Positions 16,496-28,068 of a DNA stretch of 64,000 nucleotides are shown here, piece by piece. Source of the stretch: Novosphingobium sp. KA1 (GTDB lineage Bacteria > Pseudomonadota > Alphaproteobacteria > Sphingomonadales > Sphingomonadaceae). Under the pieces are notes generated by a model. That model was not told where the DNA came from. It saw only the letters and a program-made list of their open reading frames with translations, and searched no databases. The stretch lies in assembly GCF_017309955.1 (NCBI RefSeq), contig NZ_CP021247.1:1389001-1453000 (forward strand), in the 5' to 3' direction. The translations under genes were made by a program, and so were the position numbers. Position 1 is the stretch's first letter. The number at the start of each line of letters is the position of its first letter.

Positions 16496-19400
16496 ATGAG
16501 CCTTCGCAATGTCTCGGCCTGGTCGATCCGCAATCCGATCATTCCCATCGTCTTTTTCATCGCCGTGATGATCGCGGGCGTCGTTGCGTTCATGCGCATG
16601 GACGTCAACAACATGCCCGACATCCAGTTCCCGGGCGTGCGGGTCAGCATCTCGCAGCCGGGCGCGGCCCCGACCGAGATCGAGACGCAGATCACCCAGA
16701 TCGTCGAAGGGGCGGTGCGCTCGGTCCCGGGGGTGGAGGAGATCCAGTCCACCGCCTCGGAAGGCAATTCGCTGACCGTGGTGCTGTTCTCGATCGGCAC
16801 CGATCCCGACGTCGCCACCAACCAGATCAAGAACGCGGTGGACCAGGTGCGCGGCCAGTTGCCGCAAGGCATCCTCGAACCGGTCGTGACCAAGCTCGAG
16901 GCCAACGAGACCGAACTCGCCTACTTCTCGGTCAGCGCCGACGACATGACCATGGAGCAGCTCTCCTGGTTCGTCGACGATACCATCGCCAAGCGCCTGC
17001 TGGCGATCGAGGGCATGGCCTCGGTCGAGCGTAACGGCGGCGTCGACCGCGAGATGCGTGTCGTCGTCGATCCGCAGCGCATGGTCGCGCTCGGCGTCAC
17101 CGCCAGCGACGTCAACACCGTGCTGCGCCAGGTCAACACCGATGCCGCGGGCGGCCAGGCGGAGATCGCCGGTTCGCGCCAGTCGGTCCGCGTGCTCGGC
17201 AATGCGCGCAATGCCTATGCGCTGTCGCAGACCCGCATCAACCTGGGCAGCGGCCGCCAGATCAAGCTTGCCGATATCGCGCACGTCTACGACGGCTATT
17301 CCGAACCCACGCGCATTGCCCGCCTGAACGGGCGCGAGGTGGTGACCTTCGGGTTCAGCCGCTCGCTCGGCGCCTCGGACCTCACCGTCTACAACGAGGC
17401 GATGAAGGCGATCGACAAGATCAAGAAGGACAACCCGGGCATCCACATCACCCGGCTGTTCTCCGACGTCGACTATACCAAGGGCCAGTACACCAGTTCG
17501 ATGGAGGCGCTGGTCGAGGGCGCGGTGCTGGCGATCATCATCGTCTTCTTCTTCCTGCGCGACTGGCGGGCGACGCTGGTTTCGGCGATCGCGATCCCGC
17601 TTTCGGCGATCCCGACGTTCTGGTTCATGGACATGCTCGGCTTCACGCTGAACTTCCTCTCGCTGCTGGCGCTGAGCCTGGTGGCAGGGGTGCTGGTCGA
17701 TGACGCGATCGTCGAGATCGAGAACATCGTGCGCCACATGCGCATGGGCAAGTCGGCCTACCAGGCCTCGATTGACGCCGCCGACGAGATCGGGCTGGCG
17801 GTTGTCGCCACCACGTTCTCGATCGTCGCGGTGTTCCTGCCGGTGGGCCTGATGCCGGGCATCTCGGGCCAGTTCTTCAAGCCCTTCGGCTTCACCGTGG
17901 TGGTGGCCGTGCTGATGAGCCTTGCCGTCGCGCGTCTCATCACGCCGATGGTCGCGGCCTACTTCCTCAAGGCGCACGGCCATGCCGAGCATGGCGGCGG
18001 CAAGGCCATGGACTTCTACATGAAGGTCCTCGCCTGGACGCTCGACAGCCGCGAGGCGCATCGCCGCAAGGCCGCTCTGGTGCGCCAGCCGCTGCGCTGG
18101 TGGTATCCGGTCTGCGCCGCGCTTGCCTTTGTCGCCCTGCTGGCGGCCGGCGGCGGACTGGCGACGCTGGTCTTCCTCGGCGTGCAGAAGGGGCTGGGGG
18201 CGCTTGGTCTCAAGGGTGCGGCCTTTGTGCTGGCCGCGGTGGCCGCGCCGCTGGGCATTCCCGTGGCGATCTATGTCCTCGGCTTCGTGCTGCGCTGGCT
18301 GGCGTGGTTCGTGGGCGCTTTCGGCCGCTGGTATCGCTATTTCACCGACCGCGTGATCGCCCGCATGCACGATCACCGCTTCTATGCCTTCTGCATGGGC
18401 ATCTATGCGCTGGTCGTCACGTTCGCGCTGCTTGCGGGGCTGCCGCAGCAGTTCAATCCGAACACCAACAACGATACCAGCCGCGTCAACATCGAGCTGG
18501 TCCCCGGCACCACGATCGAGGATACCGCCAAGGTCGCGCACCGCGTGACGCGGCTGCTCGAAGGCCAGAGCGAGGTGAAGCACATCCTCGAGGCGTCGCG
18601 CGAGGCAAGGGCAACGCTTTACATCGCGCTCAAGCCCGCCGACGAGCGCGAGGCCAGCAGCATCGAGTTCGAGCGCCGCATGGCGCCGGTGCTCCAGGCC
18701 TTCCCCGACGCCCGCGTGAGCTTTGCCACCCAGTCGGGCGGCTTCGGCAGCGGACGCGACATCTCGGTCATGCTTTCGGGCAGCGATTCGGTGCTGCTCA
18801 ACAAGACCGCGCAGACGCTCGTGGAGCAGATGCGCACGATCCCCGGCGTTGTCGCCCCGCGCATCGCCGCCGACCTCCAGCGTCCGGAACTGGTGATCGT
18901 GCCGCGTACCGACCTTGCGGCCCAGCTTGGCGTCACCACTGCCGCGCTCAGCCAGACGATCCGGATCGCCACGCTGGGCGAGATCGACCAGAATGCGGCC
19001 AAGTTCTCGCTCTCGGACCGCCAGGTGCCGATCCGCGTGATCCTCGACCGTGCCGATCGCCGTGACTTCTCGACGATCGAGAACCTGCCGGTGACAACCG
19101 CCAGCGGCGGCTCGGTGCCGCTCAAGCGGGTCGCCGAAATCCGCTTCGGCGCCGGGCCGACGCAGATCCAGCGCTACAACCAGTCGCGCCGCATCTTCGT
19201 GGGTGCCGACCTTGGCGAAGGCCAGGTCAAGGGCCCGATCATGGAGAAGATCCAGAACCTGCCGATCATGAAGAACCTGCCGCTGGGCGTCTCGAACGCG
19301 CCGGTGGGCGAGGACAAGTGGCAGGGCGAGATGATCATGAACTTCATCATCGCGGTGATCAGCGGCATCATGCTGGTCTTTGCGGTGCTGGTGCTGCTCT

Positions 19401-19945
19401 ACAAGCGGTTTGTCTCGCCGCTGGTGAACATGGCCTCGCTCCTGCTGGCGCCGCTGGGCGGCCTGCTGGCGCTGGCGGCGGTGGGGCAGCCGATCTCGAT
19501 GCCGGTCTACATCGGCATCCTGATGCTGCTCGGCATCGTTGCCAAGAACTCGATCCTGCTGATCGACTTTGCCATCGAGGAGATGGAGAAGGGGGTCGAC
19601 AAGCTCGCGGCGATCATGGACGCCGGGCACAAGCGTGCGCAGCCGATCATCATGACCACCGTGGCGATGACCGCCGGCATGATCCCGACCGCGCTCTCGC
19701 TTTCGGGCGACGGGGCGTTCCGCGCGCCGATGGGACTGGTGGTGATCGGCGGCCTGGTGCTCTCGACGATGTTGACGCTGGTCATCGTGCCGGCGGCCTT
19801 CAGTCTGGCCGATGGTTTCGAAAAGCGGATCGGGCCGTGGCTGCGGCGCAAGCTGCTGACCTTCGAGCCCCACCACGCGCACGCGGCCGGGCACGGACTG
19901 GACCATGGCCACGATCCCTTGCCGCAGCCGATCGCTGCCGAATGA
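16496..19945 (+). CDS. RND multidrug/lipophile efflux permease with an extra central membrane insertion
   Basis: The 1149-residue inner-membrane RND pump has TM1 at about 13-33, large periplasmic loops, and TM4 with the proton-relay pair in [15 protein letters not shown] (about 399-412). The C-terminal half has [15 protein letters not shown] and [13 protein letters not shown]. Typical HAE1 pumps are about 1030-1050 residues. Here the segment between TM6 (ends about 491) and TM7 (starts about 628) is some 90-100 residues longer and carries additional hydrophobic helices (about 530-550 and 574-608). Transport substrate is unknown. It is in an operon with its adaptor; DUF445 and GNAT genes follow closely. 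Confidence 0.94.
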   Translation: MSLRNVSAWSIRNPIIPIVFFIAVMIAGVVAFMRMDVNNMPDIQFPGVRVSISQPGAAPTEIETQITQIVEGAVRSVPGVEEIQSTASEGNSLTVVLFSIGTDPDVATNQIKNAVDQVRGQLPQGILEPVVTKLEANETELAYFSVSADDMTMEQLSWFVDDTIAKRLLAIEGMASVERNGGVDREMRVVVDPQRMVALGVTASDVNTVLRQVNTDAAGGQAEIAGSRQSVRVLGNARNAYALSQTRINLGSGRQIKLADIAHVYDGYSEPTRIARLNGREVVTFGFSRSLGASDLTVYNEAMKAIDKIKKDNPGIHITRLFSDVDYTKGQYTSSMEALVEGAVLAIIIVFFFLRDWRATLVSAIAIPLSAIPTFWFMDMLGFTLNFLSLLALSLVAGVLVDDAIVEIENIVRHMRMGKSAYQASIDAADEIGLAVVATTFSIVAVFLPVGLMPGISGQFFKPFGFTVVVAVLMSLAVARLITPMVAAYFLKAHGHAEHGGGKAMDFYMKVLAWTLDSREAHRRKAALVRQPLRWWYPVCAALAFVALLAAGGGLATLVFLGVQKGLGALGLKGAAFVLAAVAAPLGIPVAIYVLGFVLRWLAWFVGAFGRWYRYFTDRVIARMHDHRFYAFCMGIYALVVTFALLAGLPQQFNPNTNNDTSRVNIELVPGTTIEDTAKVAHRVTRLLEGQSEVKHILEASREARATLYIALKPADEREASSIEFERRMAPVLQAFPDARVSFATQSGGFGSGRDISVMLSGSDSVLLNKTAQTLVEQMRTIPGVVAPRIAADLQRPELVIVPRTDLAAQLGVTTAALSQTIRIATLGEIDQNAAKFSLSDRQVPIRVILDRADRRDFSTIENLPVTTASGGSVPLKRVAEIRFGAGPTQIQRYNQSRRIFVGADLGEGQVKGPIMEKIQNLPIMKNLPLGVSNAPVGEDKWQGEMIMNFIIAVISGIMLVFAVLVLLYKRFVSPLVNMASLLLAPLGGLLALAAVGQPISMPVYIGILMLLGIVAKNSILLIDFAIEEMEKGVDKLAAIMDAGHKRAQPIIMTTVAMTAGMIPTALSLSGDGAFRAPMGLVVIGGLVLSTMLTLVIVPAAFSLADGFEKRIGPWLRRKLLTFEPHHAHAAGHGLDHGHDPLPQPIAAE

Positions 19946-19972
19946 GCGGAAACCTGGATCTCGGGAGGAACC

Positions 19973-21262
19973 TTGCCGCTGCCCATGCGTAGCATTCGAG
20001 TGGTAAGGCGAGACCTTGATCGGGCGGACAAGGCGCGGCGCATGCGCCTGTTCGCGACGGGGCTGCTGCTGTTCATGGCGGCGGCCTTTGTCGTGCTGAA
20101 GCGGCTGCTGATGGACCACCCCGAATGGGGCGGGCCATTGGGCTATGCGATTTCGTTCACCGAGGCGGCGATGGTCGGCGGGCTGGCGGACTGGTTCGCG
20201 GTCACGGCGCTGTTCCGCCATCCGCTGGGCCTGCCGATCCCGCACACCGCCATCATCCCCGAGAACAAGGACCGTATCGCCGATTCGATGGCGGCGTTCC
20301 TGCGCGACAATTTCCTGACGCCGCAAGTCGTCGCCCGCCGGCTCAACGGGTTCAACATCGCCGCCAGCCTGGGCGGCTTCCTCGCCGACCCGCGCCGCGA
20401 GGAGCAGTCGCGCATCCGCGCCGGGGCGGCGCAACTCGTGGGCGACGTGCTCGAATCGCTCGATCCCGAGGAAATGGGCGGCATGGTGAAAGCCGGGCTG
20501 CGCCGCCAGATCGAGAAGATCGACGCGGCGCCGCTGCTGGGCCAGATGCTGGAGAACGCGATTGCCGAAGGGCGGCACCTGCCGGTCCTCGAAAGCGTGC
20601 TGCGCAAGATCGGCGAGGCCATCGAGGCCAACGAGCCGATGATCCGCGAGATGATCCACCAGCGCGCCAACACCATCATGCGCTGGACGGGTCTGGACGA
20701 GCGGTTGGCCAACGGCGTGCTCGACGGGGCCTACCGGCTGCTGGCCGAAGTGATCGTCCAGCCCGACCATCCGCTGCGCGCCAAAGTGGACGAGGCGCTG
20801 GTGAAACTCGCGCAGGACCTCAGGCACAATCCGGAGATGCAGGCGCGGGTCGAGCGCATCAAGACCGACCTCCTTGAAAACCCGGCGATGGGCGCGTGGA
20901 TCGACGGCATGTGGGAACGCGCCCGGGCCGGACTGCTCAAGGCCGTGCGCAATCCCGACAAGGCGCTCTCGGGCGCGCTGGGCGAGAGTCTTTCGCAGCT
21001 GGGAGAGGCCCTTGGCGAGGATCGCAAGCTGCAATACATGGTCAACCGCTTCGCGCGCCGCACCCTGGTCGGCGTCGCCTCGCGTTATGGGAGTGAGATC
21101 GTGCGGCTGGTGTCGGAAACCGTGAAGCGCTGGGATGCCCGCACCGTGACCGATCGCATCGAAGGCGCGGTGGGCCGCGACCTCCAGTTCATCCGCATCA
21201 ACGGCACTCTGGTCGGCGGCCTGTTCGGCCTGTGCATCCACGGCGCGGAGCAATTGCTGTGA
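19973..21262 (+). CDS. DUF445 (YjiN-type) membrane protein
   Basis: The 429-residue protein has an N-terminal hydrophobic helix (about 27-42), the signature AAMVGGLADWFAVTALFRHPLGLPIPHTAIIPENKDRI, and a C-terminal hydrophobic anchor (TLVGGLFGLCIHGAEQLL). Between these are long amphipathic helices. DUF445 proteins are widespread and poorly characterised. The TTG start at 19973 is favoured by GGGAGG four bases upstream; ATG 19985 is the alternative. It follows the efflux pump by 27 bp, and its stop overlaps the next GTG start. Confidence 0.85.
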   Translation: MPLPMRSIRVVRRDLDRADKARRMRLFATGLLLFMAAAFVVLKRLLMDHPEWGGPLGYAISFTEAAMVGGLADWFAVTALFRHPLGLPIPHTAIIPENKDRIADSMAAFLRDNFLTPQVVARRLNGFNIAASLGGFLADPRREEQSRIRAGAAQLVGDVLESLDPEEMGGMVKAGLRRQIEKIDAAPLLGQMLENAIAEGRHLPVLESVLRKIGEAIEANEPMIREMIHQRANTIMRWTGLDERLANGVLDGAYRLLAEVIVQPDHPLRAKVDEALVKLAQDLRHNPEMQARVERIKTDLLENPAMGAWIDGMWERARAGLLKAVRNPDKALSGALGESLSQLGEALGEDRKLQYMVNRFARRTLVGVASRYGSEIVRLVSETVKRWDARTVTDRIEGAVGRDLQFIRINGTLVGGLFGLCIHGAEQLL

Positions 21263-21801
21263 CGCAGGGCCCCTTTCTCAAGACCGCGCGTTTCGAACTG
21301 TGGAAGCCGGCTGCGGACGATCTGGAGGGGCTTTGCAAGCTGCTCGCCCACGAGGACATGCGCCGCTTCCTGGGCCCCGCCAGCCCCGATCCGATGGACC
21401 AGTTCAACCGGCTCGGCCGCAACGCCGGCAGCTGGGCGCTCTATGGCTACGGCACTTTCTATGTACGCCGTCCCGGCGAGCGTGACCTCATCGCCAACTG
21501 CGGCGTGTTCCATAGCTGGCGCGGCTTCGGCAAGGGCATGGACGATACGCCCGAGGCGGGCTGGATCGTCCGTCAGGACTGCTGGGGCCAGGGGCTGGCG
21601 CAGGAAGTCATGCGTGCCGCGATTGCATGGTTCGACGAGGCCCACGGCCCGCGCCGCATTGCCTGCATGATCGAGGACGGCAACGTGGCCTCTGAACGCG
21701 TCGCGGCAGGCCTGGGCTTCGTTTCCTATGGCCGCCACGAGCCGGAAGACGGACGGGGCGCTGCGATCAATCTCTACGAGCGGCTGGTCCGCAAGGCCTG
21801 A
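21259..21801 (+). CDS. GNAT-family N-acetyltransferase
   Basis: The 180-residue protein is of the RimJ/RimL-like Acetyltransf_3 group, with TARFELWKPAADDLEGL at the start, GWIVRQDCWGQGLAQEVMRAAIAWF (acetyl-CoA binding motif A, Q-x-x-G-x-G/A type) and NVASERVAAGLGFVSYG. The GTG start overlaps the DUF445 stop (GTGA), showing coupling. The acceptor substrate cannot be told from sequence. Confidence 0.86.
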   Translation: MTQGPFLKTARFELWKPAADDLEGLCKLLAHEDMRRFLGPASPDPMDQFNRLGRNAGSWALYGYGTFYVRRPGERDLIANCGVFHSWRGFGKGMDDTPEAGWIVRQDCWGQGLAQEVMRAAIAWFDEAHGPRRIACMIEDGNVASERVAAGLGFVSYGRHEPEDGRGAAINLYERLVRKA

Positions 21802-21810
21802 GAGCCGGGG

Positions 21811-22698
21811 TCATCCGATCAGGAACAGCACACTGATACCGTAGAAGGAGGGGACCGGCGTTCCGTCCTTGTCCAGCGCCGGTGCAAACGGCACTTTCAT
21901 GATGGCCGCGCACGTCGTTTCGCCAAAGTCGGAATGTCCGATCGCGTTGGGCACCATGCACTTCGTCACGGAGCCGTTGCTGTCGAGCAAGACGAGCACA
22001 TCGACGCGCCCTCCCTTGCCGGCGCGGGCCTGGGCGACGGGGTACTGGATCGACAAAATCCTGCGTGTGAAGCTGGCCTTGTCATTCGGGGCCGCCGGTC
22101 TGGACAGGCTGGCCTGGGTTTTCGGGTCCAGCCCCCAACGGGCCACCAGCGCGGTGGTGCATTCGGACATGGCCGCCAATGCATCAGCAGGGTTTCCGGT
22201 GTTCAGGGTAATGCGATGATCCGCGCTCGCAAAGGCCATCCGGGACGACTGTTCGAGGAAAGCCGGATCGAAGTCGCGAACTTCGTAGGAATCGCCGAGT
22301 GTGGGCAGCTTTGTCGCAAAGACCAGCAGGCCGGCCGTGGCATTGCTGCTCCCGGCCAGACCCCTGACCCTGGTGGGATCGCCGATTCCGAAATCGACCA
22401 GCAGCCCATCGGTGGCGTCGTCGTCGGGCAGAAGCTGCTTTACCGGCGCGCCGTAGAGGCGGAATTCGAAGGATGTACCGGGGTAAGCAGCCGACAGTTG
22501 GAGCAGCACGGGCGCCTGCGAGGTGCCGAACATACGGCGCAGGCGGCAGGAATTGTCGGCCGTATCGATGCTCCACGGTGAAGCCGGCTCGAGCTCGGTT
22601 TCAGTCGCTATCGTGGCTGCGGCCACGGCCGGTGCGGCGGGCCAGGCCAGCTGCGCGAGCACGCCAGCCAGGGCAAGAGCATGCCGGATCGGTTTCAT
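21811..22698 (-). CDS. Exported protein with TonB-like C-terminal domain
   Basis: The 295-residue protein has a cleavable signal (about 1-27, ending PAAPAVAAA). A middle region (about 28-195) has no family I recognise. The C-terminal TonB-type fold ([68 protein letters not shown]) carries two Cys. It lacks the N-terminal membrane anchor and Pro-rich spacer of a true TonB, so it is probably a soluble periplasmic protein using the fold for binding. It is convergent with the GNAT gene, with 9 bp between the stops. Confidence 0.75.
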   Translation of the reverse strand: MKPIRHALALAGVLAQLAWPAAPAVAAATIATETELEPASPWSIDTADNSCRLRRMFGTSQAPVLLQLSAAYPGTSFEFRLYGAPVKQLLPDDDATDGLLVDFGIGDPTRVRGLAGSSNATAGLLVFATKLPTLGDSYEVRDFDPAFLEQSSRMAFASADHRITLNTGNPADALAAMSECTTALVARWGLDPKTQASLSRPAAPNDKASFTRRILSIQYPVAQARAGKGGRVDVLVLLDSNGSVTKCMVPNAIGHSDFGETTCAAIMKVPFAPALDKDGTPVPSFYGISVLFLIG

Positions 22699-22741
22699 CA
22701 CTGTCGTTTGGCCCCCGTTTCGACAAGCGGATGCCACGAAA

Positions 22742-22768
22742 AACCCCGACGCTGCAAGCGCCGGGGTT
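22742..22768 (-). terminator. Rho-independent terminator of etfBA
   Basis: On the minus strand an AACCCCGGCGC / GCGTCGGGGTT stem with one mismatch is followed by TTTTTCG. It lies 27 nt past the etfA stop. Confidence 0.85.
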
Positions 22769-22794
22769 CTTGTTTTTCAGGCCTTTAGCGCCGC

Positions 22795-23724
22795 TCAGAG
22801 CTTGCCGGTAAGCTCCGGCACGGCGCTGAACAGATCCGCCACGAGGCCGACGTCGGCGACCTGGAAGATCGGGGCGTCCTCGTCCTTGTTGATGGCGATG
22901 ATGGTCTTGGAGTCCTTCATGCCCGCAAGGTGCTGGATCGCGCCCGAGATGCCCACCGCGATGTAGACTTCGGGAGCGACGATCTTGCCGGTCTGGCCGA
23001 CCTGGTAGTCGTTGGGCACATAACCCGCGTCCACCGCCGCGCGCGAGGCGCCGACGGCGGCGCCGAGCTTGTCGGCAAGCGGCATGATGACCTGTTCGAA
23101 GGTTTCCGAATCCTTCAGCGCGCGGCCGCCCGAGACGATCACCTTGGCGCTGGTCAGTTCCGGGCGTTCCGACTTGGCGAGTTCGGCACCGACAAAGCTG
23201 GACAGGCCCGCGTCACCGGCACCTGCGACGTCTTCGATGGCAGCCGAACCACCCTCGGCAGCGGCCTTGTCGAAGGCGGTGCCGCGCACAGTGATCACCA
23301 GCTTGGCATCGCTCGTTTCGACGGTGGCGATGGCATTGCCGGCGTAGATCGGGCGGGTGAAGGTCTTCTCGCCCTCGACCGAGAGGATGTCCGACAGCTG
23401 CATCACGTCGAGCAGCGCGGCGACGCGCGGGGCGACGTTCTTGCCGGTGGTGGTGGCGGGCGCCAGGAACGCGTCGTGGTGGCCCATCAGCTCCACGATC
23501 AGCGGCGCGACGTTTTCGGCCAGCGCGTGTTCGTAGGCGGCGTTGTCGGCCAGGTGCACCTTGGCGACGCCGGCGATCTTCGCGGCAGCCTCGGCGGCGG
23601 CACGGCAGCCCGAGCCCGCGACCAGCAGGTGGACTTCACCCAGCTTGGCGGCAGCGGTGACGGTGTGGAGCGTTGCGTCCTTGACCGACGCGTTGTCGTG
23701 TTCGACCCAAACGAGCGTCTTCAT
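22795..23724 (-). CDS. etfA: Electron transfer flavoprotein alpha subunit
   Basis: The 309-residue FAD-binding subunit begins [18 protein letters not shown] and carries the C-terminal FAD domain motifs [42 protein letters not shown] and [17 protein letters not shown]. With EtfB it passes electrons from acyl-CoA and related dehydrogenases to ETF-quinone oxidoreductase. ATG 23724 follows AAGGA. It lies 28 bp after etfB in one operon. Confidence 0.97.
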   Translation of the reverse strand: MKTLVWVEHDNASVKDATLHTVTAAAKLGEVHLLVAGSGCRAAAEAAAKIAGVAKVHLADNAAYEHALAENVAPLIVELMGHHDAFLAPATTTGKNVAPRVAALLDVMQLSDILSVEGEKTFTRPIYAGNAIATVETSDAKLVITVRGTAFDKAAAEGGSAAIEDVAGAGDAGLSSFVGAELAKSERPELTSAKVIVSGGRALKDSETFEQVIMPLADKLGAAVGASRAAVDAGYVPNDYQVGQTGKIVAPEVYIAVGISGAIQHLAGMKDSKTIIAINKDEDAPIFQVADVGLVADLFSAVPELTGKL

Positions 23725-23752
23725 CGTTTCAAATCCTTCCCGGGCTGTGCCC

Positions 23753-24499
23753 TCAGGCGACGCCCAGTTCCTTGAGCTTGGCGACGAGGCCATCGACGTC
23801 GGCGACCTTGATACCGGCCGAGCGGACGGGCGGCTCCGAGACCTTGAGGGTCTTGAGGCGCGGGGCCACGTCGACGCCGTAATCGGCGGCGGTCTTCACA
23901 TCGAGCTGCTTCTTCTTCGCCTTCATGATGTTGGGCAGCGAAGCGTAGCGCGGCTCGTTGAGGCGCAGGTCGGTGGTGACGATCGCGGGCAGCGCCAGCT
24001 TGACGGTCTCCAGACCGCCATCGACTTCGCGGGTCACGGCAACGTGATCGCCATCGATTTCGACCTTACTGGCGAACGTACCCTGCGGGCGGCCGAGCAG
24101 CGCGGCGAGCATCTGGCCGGTCTGGTTCGAATCGTCGTCGATCGCCTGCTTGCCGAGGATCACGAGGCCGGGATTCTCTTCGGCGACGATCGCCTTGAGG
24201 ATCTTGGCGACGGCCAGCGGCTCAACCTCAGTGTCGGTCTCGATCAGGATCGCACGGTCGGCGCCCATGGCGAGCGCGGTGCGCAGCGTGTCCTGCGCCT
24301 TGGCCGGGCCGACCGAGACGGCGACGATCTCTTCAGCCTTGCCCGCTTCCTTGATGCGGATGGCTTCTTCGACAGCGATCTCGTCGAACGGGTTCATGCT
24401 CATCTTGACGTTGGCCAGGTCAACACCCGTGCCATCCGCCTTCACGCGCGGCTTTACGTTATAGTCGATCACCCGCTTTACGGGCACGAGGATCTTCAT
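23753..24499 (-). CDS. etfB: Electron transfer flavoprotein beta subunit
   Basis: The 248-residue AMP-binding subunit begins [19 protein letters not shown], with [19 protein letters not shown] and the ETF-beta signature [28 protein letters not shown]. It is the first gene of the etfBA operon. Upstream, a perfect 16-bp palindrome overlaps a promoter, suggesting regulated expression linked to fatty-acid or branched-chain amino-acid oxidation. Confidence 0.97.
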   Translation of the reverse strand: MKILVPVKRVIDYNVKPRVKADGTGVDLANVKMSMNPFDEIAVEEAIRIKEAGKAEEIVAVSVGPAKAQDTLRTALAMGADRAILIETDTEVEPLAVAKILKAIVAEENPGLVILGKQAIDDDSNQTGQMLAALLGRPQGTFASKVEIDGDHVAVTREVDGGLETVKLALPAIVTTDLRLNEPRYASLPNIMKAKKKQLDVKTAADYGVDVAPRLKTLKVSEPPVRSAGIKVADVDGLVAKLKELGVA

Positions 24500-24568
24500 C
24501 TGATCGGGTCCTCTCAGTTTCAGGCGCGGCCTGTTTAGCCGCTCGATTAAATCCACTCAAGGCACGCC

Positions 24569-24595
24569 TAATAGGCAATTGACGTATACGTCAAG
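24569..24595 (-). promoter_or_regulatory. etfBA promoter with TTGACGTATACGTCAA operator
   Basis: A perfect 16-bp palindrome (24580-24595) overlaps a possible -35 (TTGACG, 24595-24590). A possible -10 TATTAG lies 15 bp downstream (24574-24569), about 70 nt before the etfB start. The palindrome resembles the A/T-ACGT-N-ACGT type sites of the MerR-family regulator LiuR, which controls branched-chain amino-acid catabolism in proteobacteria. The assignment to LiuR is from memory of the motif, not a search. The rest of the 336-bp gap up to sucC holds the sucC terminator and nothing else I can identify. Confidence 0.6.
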
Positions 24596-24756
24596 CCCCG
24601 CCGGCGACGAGATGAGCCCAGGGTGGGATCACGGCGTGTGCCATAGCGCAAATCCGCGAAAATGCGCATCGCCCCGGCAGAAATCGGTGGCCGAGAATTA
24701 CTATGACGCCGCAAAGGTCGGCTTCACGCGAATGCGGTTCGTCTAGCGATCAAACG

Positions 24757-24790
24757 CAAAACGGCGGGGGCCCGAAAACCCCCGCCGCTG
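24757..24790 (-). terminator. Rho-independent terminator of sucC
   Basis: The stem CGGCGGGGG / CCCCCGCCG, with loop TTTTCGGG, is followed on the minus strand by TTTTGCGTTTG. It lies about 50 nt after the sucC stop. No sucD follows in this window. Confidence 0.85.
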
Positions 24791-24835
24791 CATTATCCGA
24801 TACGGGATCGCGAAAGATCCAAGAAACGGCGCCTA

Positions 24836-26038
<1,203 letters not shown>

Positions 26039-26227
26039 CGCTGAAATCGCTTTCTGCTGGAGTGTCCGTGGAAACGGCGCGGGGAGCCCCGAACTTTACG
26101 GGCCGCATAAGCACATCCCCGCGCGCTTGAAAAGTCCCGTTGCCTCGCGCAAGGACACCGTTGCGAGGGCTGCAATCCCGCTGACCGCGCATCCCAAACC
26201 GTCCGTCCCGAAGCCGCAGGCTGGTGC

Positions 26228-27034
26228 ATGATCGACCGCGACAGACTTGAAGCCATCGTCCGCGAGGCAGGCCGCATCGCCCTGGCCGGCTGGCCGGGGG
26301 ACGGGCATGTGCTTGAACACTGGGAAAAAGACCCCGGAAGCCCGGTCTGCACGCTCGATCTGGCGGTGGACGAATTCCTGCGCCGTGAACTCTCCGCGCT
26401 GCTGCCTTCGGCGGGCTGGCTCTCCGAGGAAACCGCCGACTCGCACCACCGCACCGCGCACGAACTGGTCTGGCTGGTCGATCCGATCGACGGCACCCGC
26501 GATTTTATTGCCGGGAGGAGCGGCTGGGCGATCTCGGTGGCGCTGGTGAACACGCGGCGGCCGCTGCTCGGCTACCTCTACGCCCCGGCGCGGGCGCGCG
26601 AGGCCGGCGGCGAGTTCTGGTTCGCCGAGGCGGGCAAGGGCGCATGGCGCAACGGCGTGCGGCTGAGCGCCAGCCAGCGCGAGACGCTGCCCGGCGCGCG
26701 GGTGCCGGCCAAGAAGCTGGCGGCGGAGGATGCGGACCTGGTGCTGGTCGACCAGCCCAATTCGATTGCGCTGCGCATGGCGATGGTCGGCGCCGACGAG
26801 GCGGACATCCTCGCCACGCTGCGCTGGGGTTTCGAATGGGACATCGCCGCCGCCGGTCTGATCGCGCGGGAGGCCGGGGCGGAAGTGACCGATGCTTTCG
26901 GCCAGCCGCTCAACTACAACAAGCACGACCCGCGCGCGTTCGGCGTGCTCTGCACGTCGCGGGCGATCCATGGGGCCGCGGTGGAGCGGCTGGCGGAACG
27001 TGCGGCGCGGTTCTCGGTGGGGCCGAAAGACTGA
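26228..27034 (+). CDS. Inositol-monophosphatase-family phosphatase (CysQ/histidinol-phosphatase-like)
   Basis: The 268-residue enzyme has the Mg2+-dependent motifs of the superfamily: WLSEET (about 64-69), WLVDPIDGTRDFIAG (about 82-96) and FEWDIAAAGLIAREAGAEVTD near the C-terminus. The layout fits 3'(2'),5'-bisphosphate nucleotidase CysQ or a related phosphatase; the substrate is not decided by sequence alone. It is transcribed divergently from sucC and convergently to the response regulator, with hairpin and REP-like sequences behind it. Confidence 0.88.
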   Translation: MIDRDRLEAIVREAGRIALAGWPGDGHVLEHWEKDPGSPVCTLDLAVDEFLRRELSALLPSAGWLSEETADSHHRTAHELVWLVDPIDGTRDFIAGRSGWAISVALVNTRRPLLGYLYAPARAREAGGEFWFAEAGKGAWRNGVRLSASQRETLPGARVPAKKLAAEDADLVLVDQPNSIALRMAMVGADEADILATLRWGFEWDIAAAGLIAREAGAEVTDAFGQPLNYNKHDPRAFGVLCTSRAIHGAAVERLAERAARFSVGPKD

Positions 27035-27079
27035 ACGACGCGCCTGAATCAAGGCCTGAATCAAGGGCGCGCCGCATCT

Positions 27080-27103
27080 GAAAATGCCCTCATGGGCATT
27101 TTC
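27080..27103. repeat. GAAAATGCCC/GGGCATTTTC hairpin
   Basis: A perfect 10-bp palindromic stem with loop TCAT lies between two convergent genes. T-tracts on both strands make it a plausible bidirectional terminator. It is the clearest member of a set with 6793-6815 and 9670-9686. Confidence 0.6.
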
Positions 27104-27120
27104 CAAACAGCCTCTGAGCC

Positions 27121-27146
27121 GTCATCCCCGCGAGAGCGGGGGCGAC
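27121..27146. repeat. REP-like palindrome (GTCATCCCCGCG type)
   Basis: The stem CCCCGC-gaga-GCGGGG, starting with GTCATCC and ending GGGCGAC, is the same short interspersed repeat seen twice at 41908-41990. It lies in a gap between convergent genes. Confidence 0.6.
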
Positions 27147-27182
27147 GGCACGGTTTGTAAGGAATCGTGTCCGCGCGAAACC

Positions 27183-27980
27183 TCAGTGCACGAACCGCGC
27201 GATCACGTCGCGGTAGGAGCGGCTGACTTTCACTTGCGCGCCCGAATCGAGCACCAGGAAGCATTCGCCGTTGGTATGCGGCTTCACCTGGCGGACCTGG
27301 TTGAGGTTGACGATCGTCGAGCGGTGGACGCGCTGGAACACGCGCGGGTCGAGGCGGCGTTCGAGGTCCTTCATCGTCTCGCGCAGGATCAGCGAGTTGT
27401 CGGCGGTGCGGATGCACATGTAGTCGCCGGCCGCTTCGATATGCTCGATCGAATCGACGTCGATGCGGAAGATCTGGCCGCGATCCTTGATGTTGATGAG
27501 CTTTTCGTAGCGGTCCGCGTTGGGGTCGGTTTCCTCGGGGATCGCGTCGACCGCGTCGGGGGCGACTTCGGCCAGCACGGTCTTGAGCTTTTCCGCCTCG
27601 TCGGCCGAGCGCTTTTCGGCAAGGCGCTGGCGCACGCGGGCGAGGGTGTCGTCGAGCTTCGCCTCGTCGACCGGCTTCATCAGGTAGTTGACGGCATTCG
27701 CCTCGAAGGCGCGCACGGCGTGTTCCTGGTAGGCGGTGACAAAGACGAACAGCGGCGGTTCGATTTCCATGACGCCCTTGACCACCGAGAAACCGTCGAA
27801 ACCGGGCATCTGGATGTCGAGGAAGACGAGGTCGGGCTTTTCGGTCTTGATCTTGCGGATGGCTTCGCGGCCATTGGAACAGGTGTCGATGATCTCGACG
27901 TCCGGATACTTCTCCAGACGGATCTGAAGGCCCTGGATCGCGAGTTTCTCGTCATCGACGAGGATAGTGCGAATGGTCAT
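27183..27980 (-). CDS. LytTR-family response regulator
   Basis: The 265-residue protein has a receiver domain (1-120; acidic pair D9/D10, phosphoacceptor D55 in LVFLDIQMPG, T/A region VTAY, K in MKPVDE). A linker follows, then a C-terminal LytTR DNA-binding domain (about 160-265: IEHIEAAGDYMCIRTADNSLILRETM ... FQRVHRSTIVNL). It is paired with the LytS-type kinase encoded just upstream (gap 88 bp). The pair would be transcribed kinase first. Target genes are unknown. Confidence 0.93.
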   Translation of the reverse strand: MTIRTILVDDEKLAIQGLQIRLEKYPDVEIIDTCSNGREAIRKIKTEKPDLVFLDIQMPGFDGFSVVKGVMEIEPPLFVFVTAYQEHAVRAFEANAVNYLMKPVDEAKLDDTLARVRQRLAEKRSADEAEKLKTVLAEVAPDAVDAIPEETDPNADRYEKLINIKDRGQIFRIDVDSIEHIEAAGDYMCIRTADNSLILRETMKDLERRLDPRVFQRVHRSTIVNLNQVRQVKPHTNGECFLVLDSGAQVKVSRSYRDVIARFVH

Positions 27981-28068
27981 GTGTTACGTTCTCCGGCCCC
28001 GCAAACGCATGGGAGCCAAAATTGTTTCACGCCCGACGAGATCGGACCTTGATTCATCGCCCGGCGTA

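Noticed and set aside
16445..21253. A 1602-residue open frame on the minus strand across the RND pump and DUF445 genes
   Set aside because: It is the antisense image of high-GC coding sequence, rich in Arg, His and Asp low-complexity runs, without ribosome site or domains.
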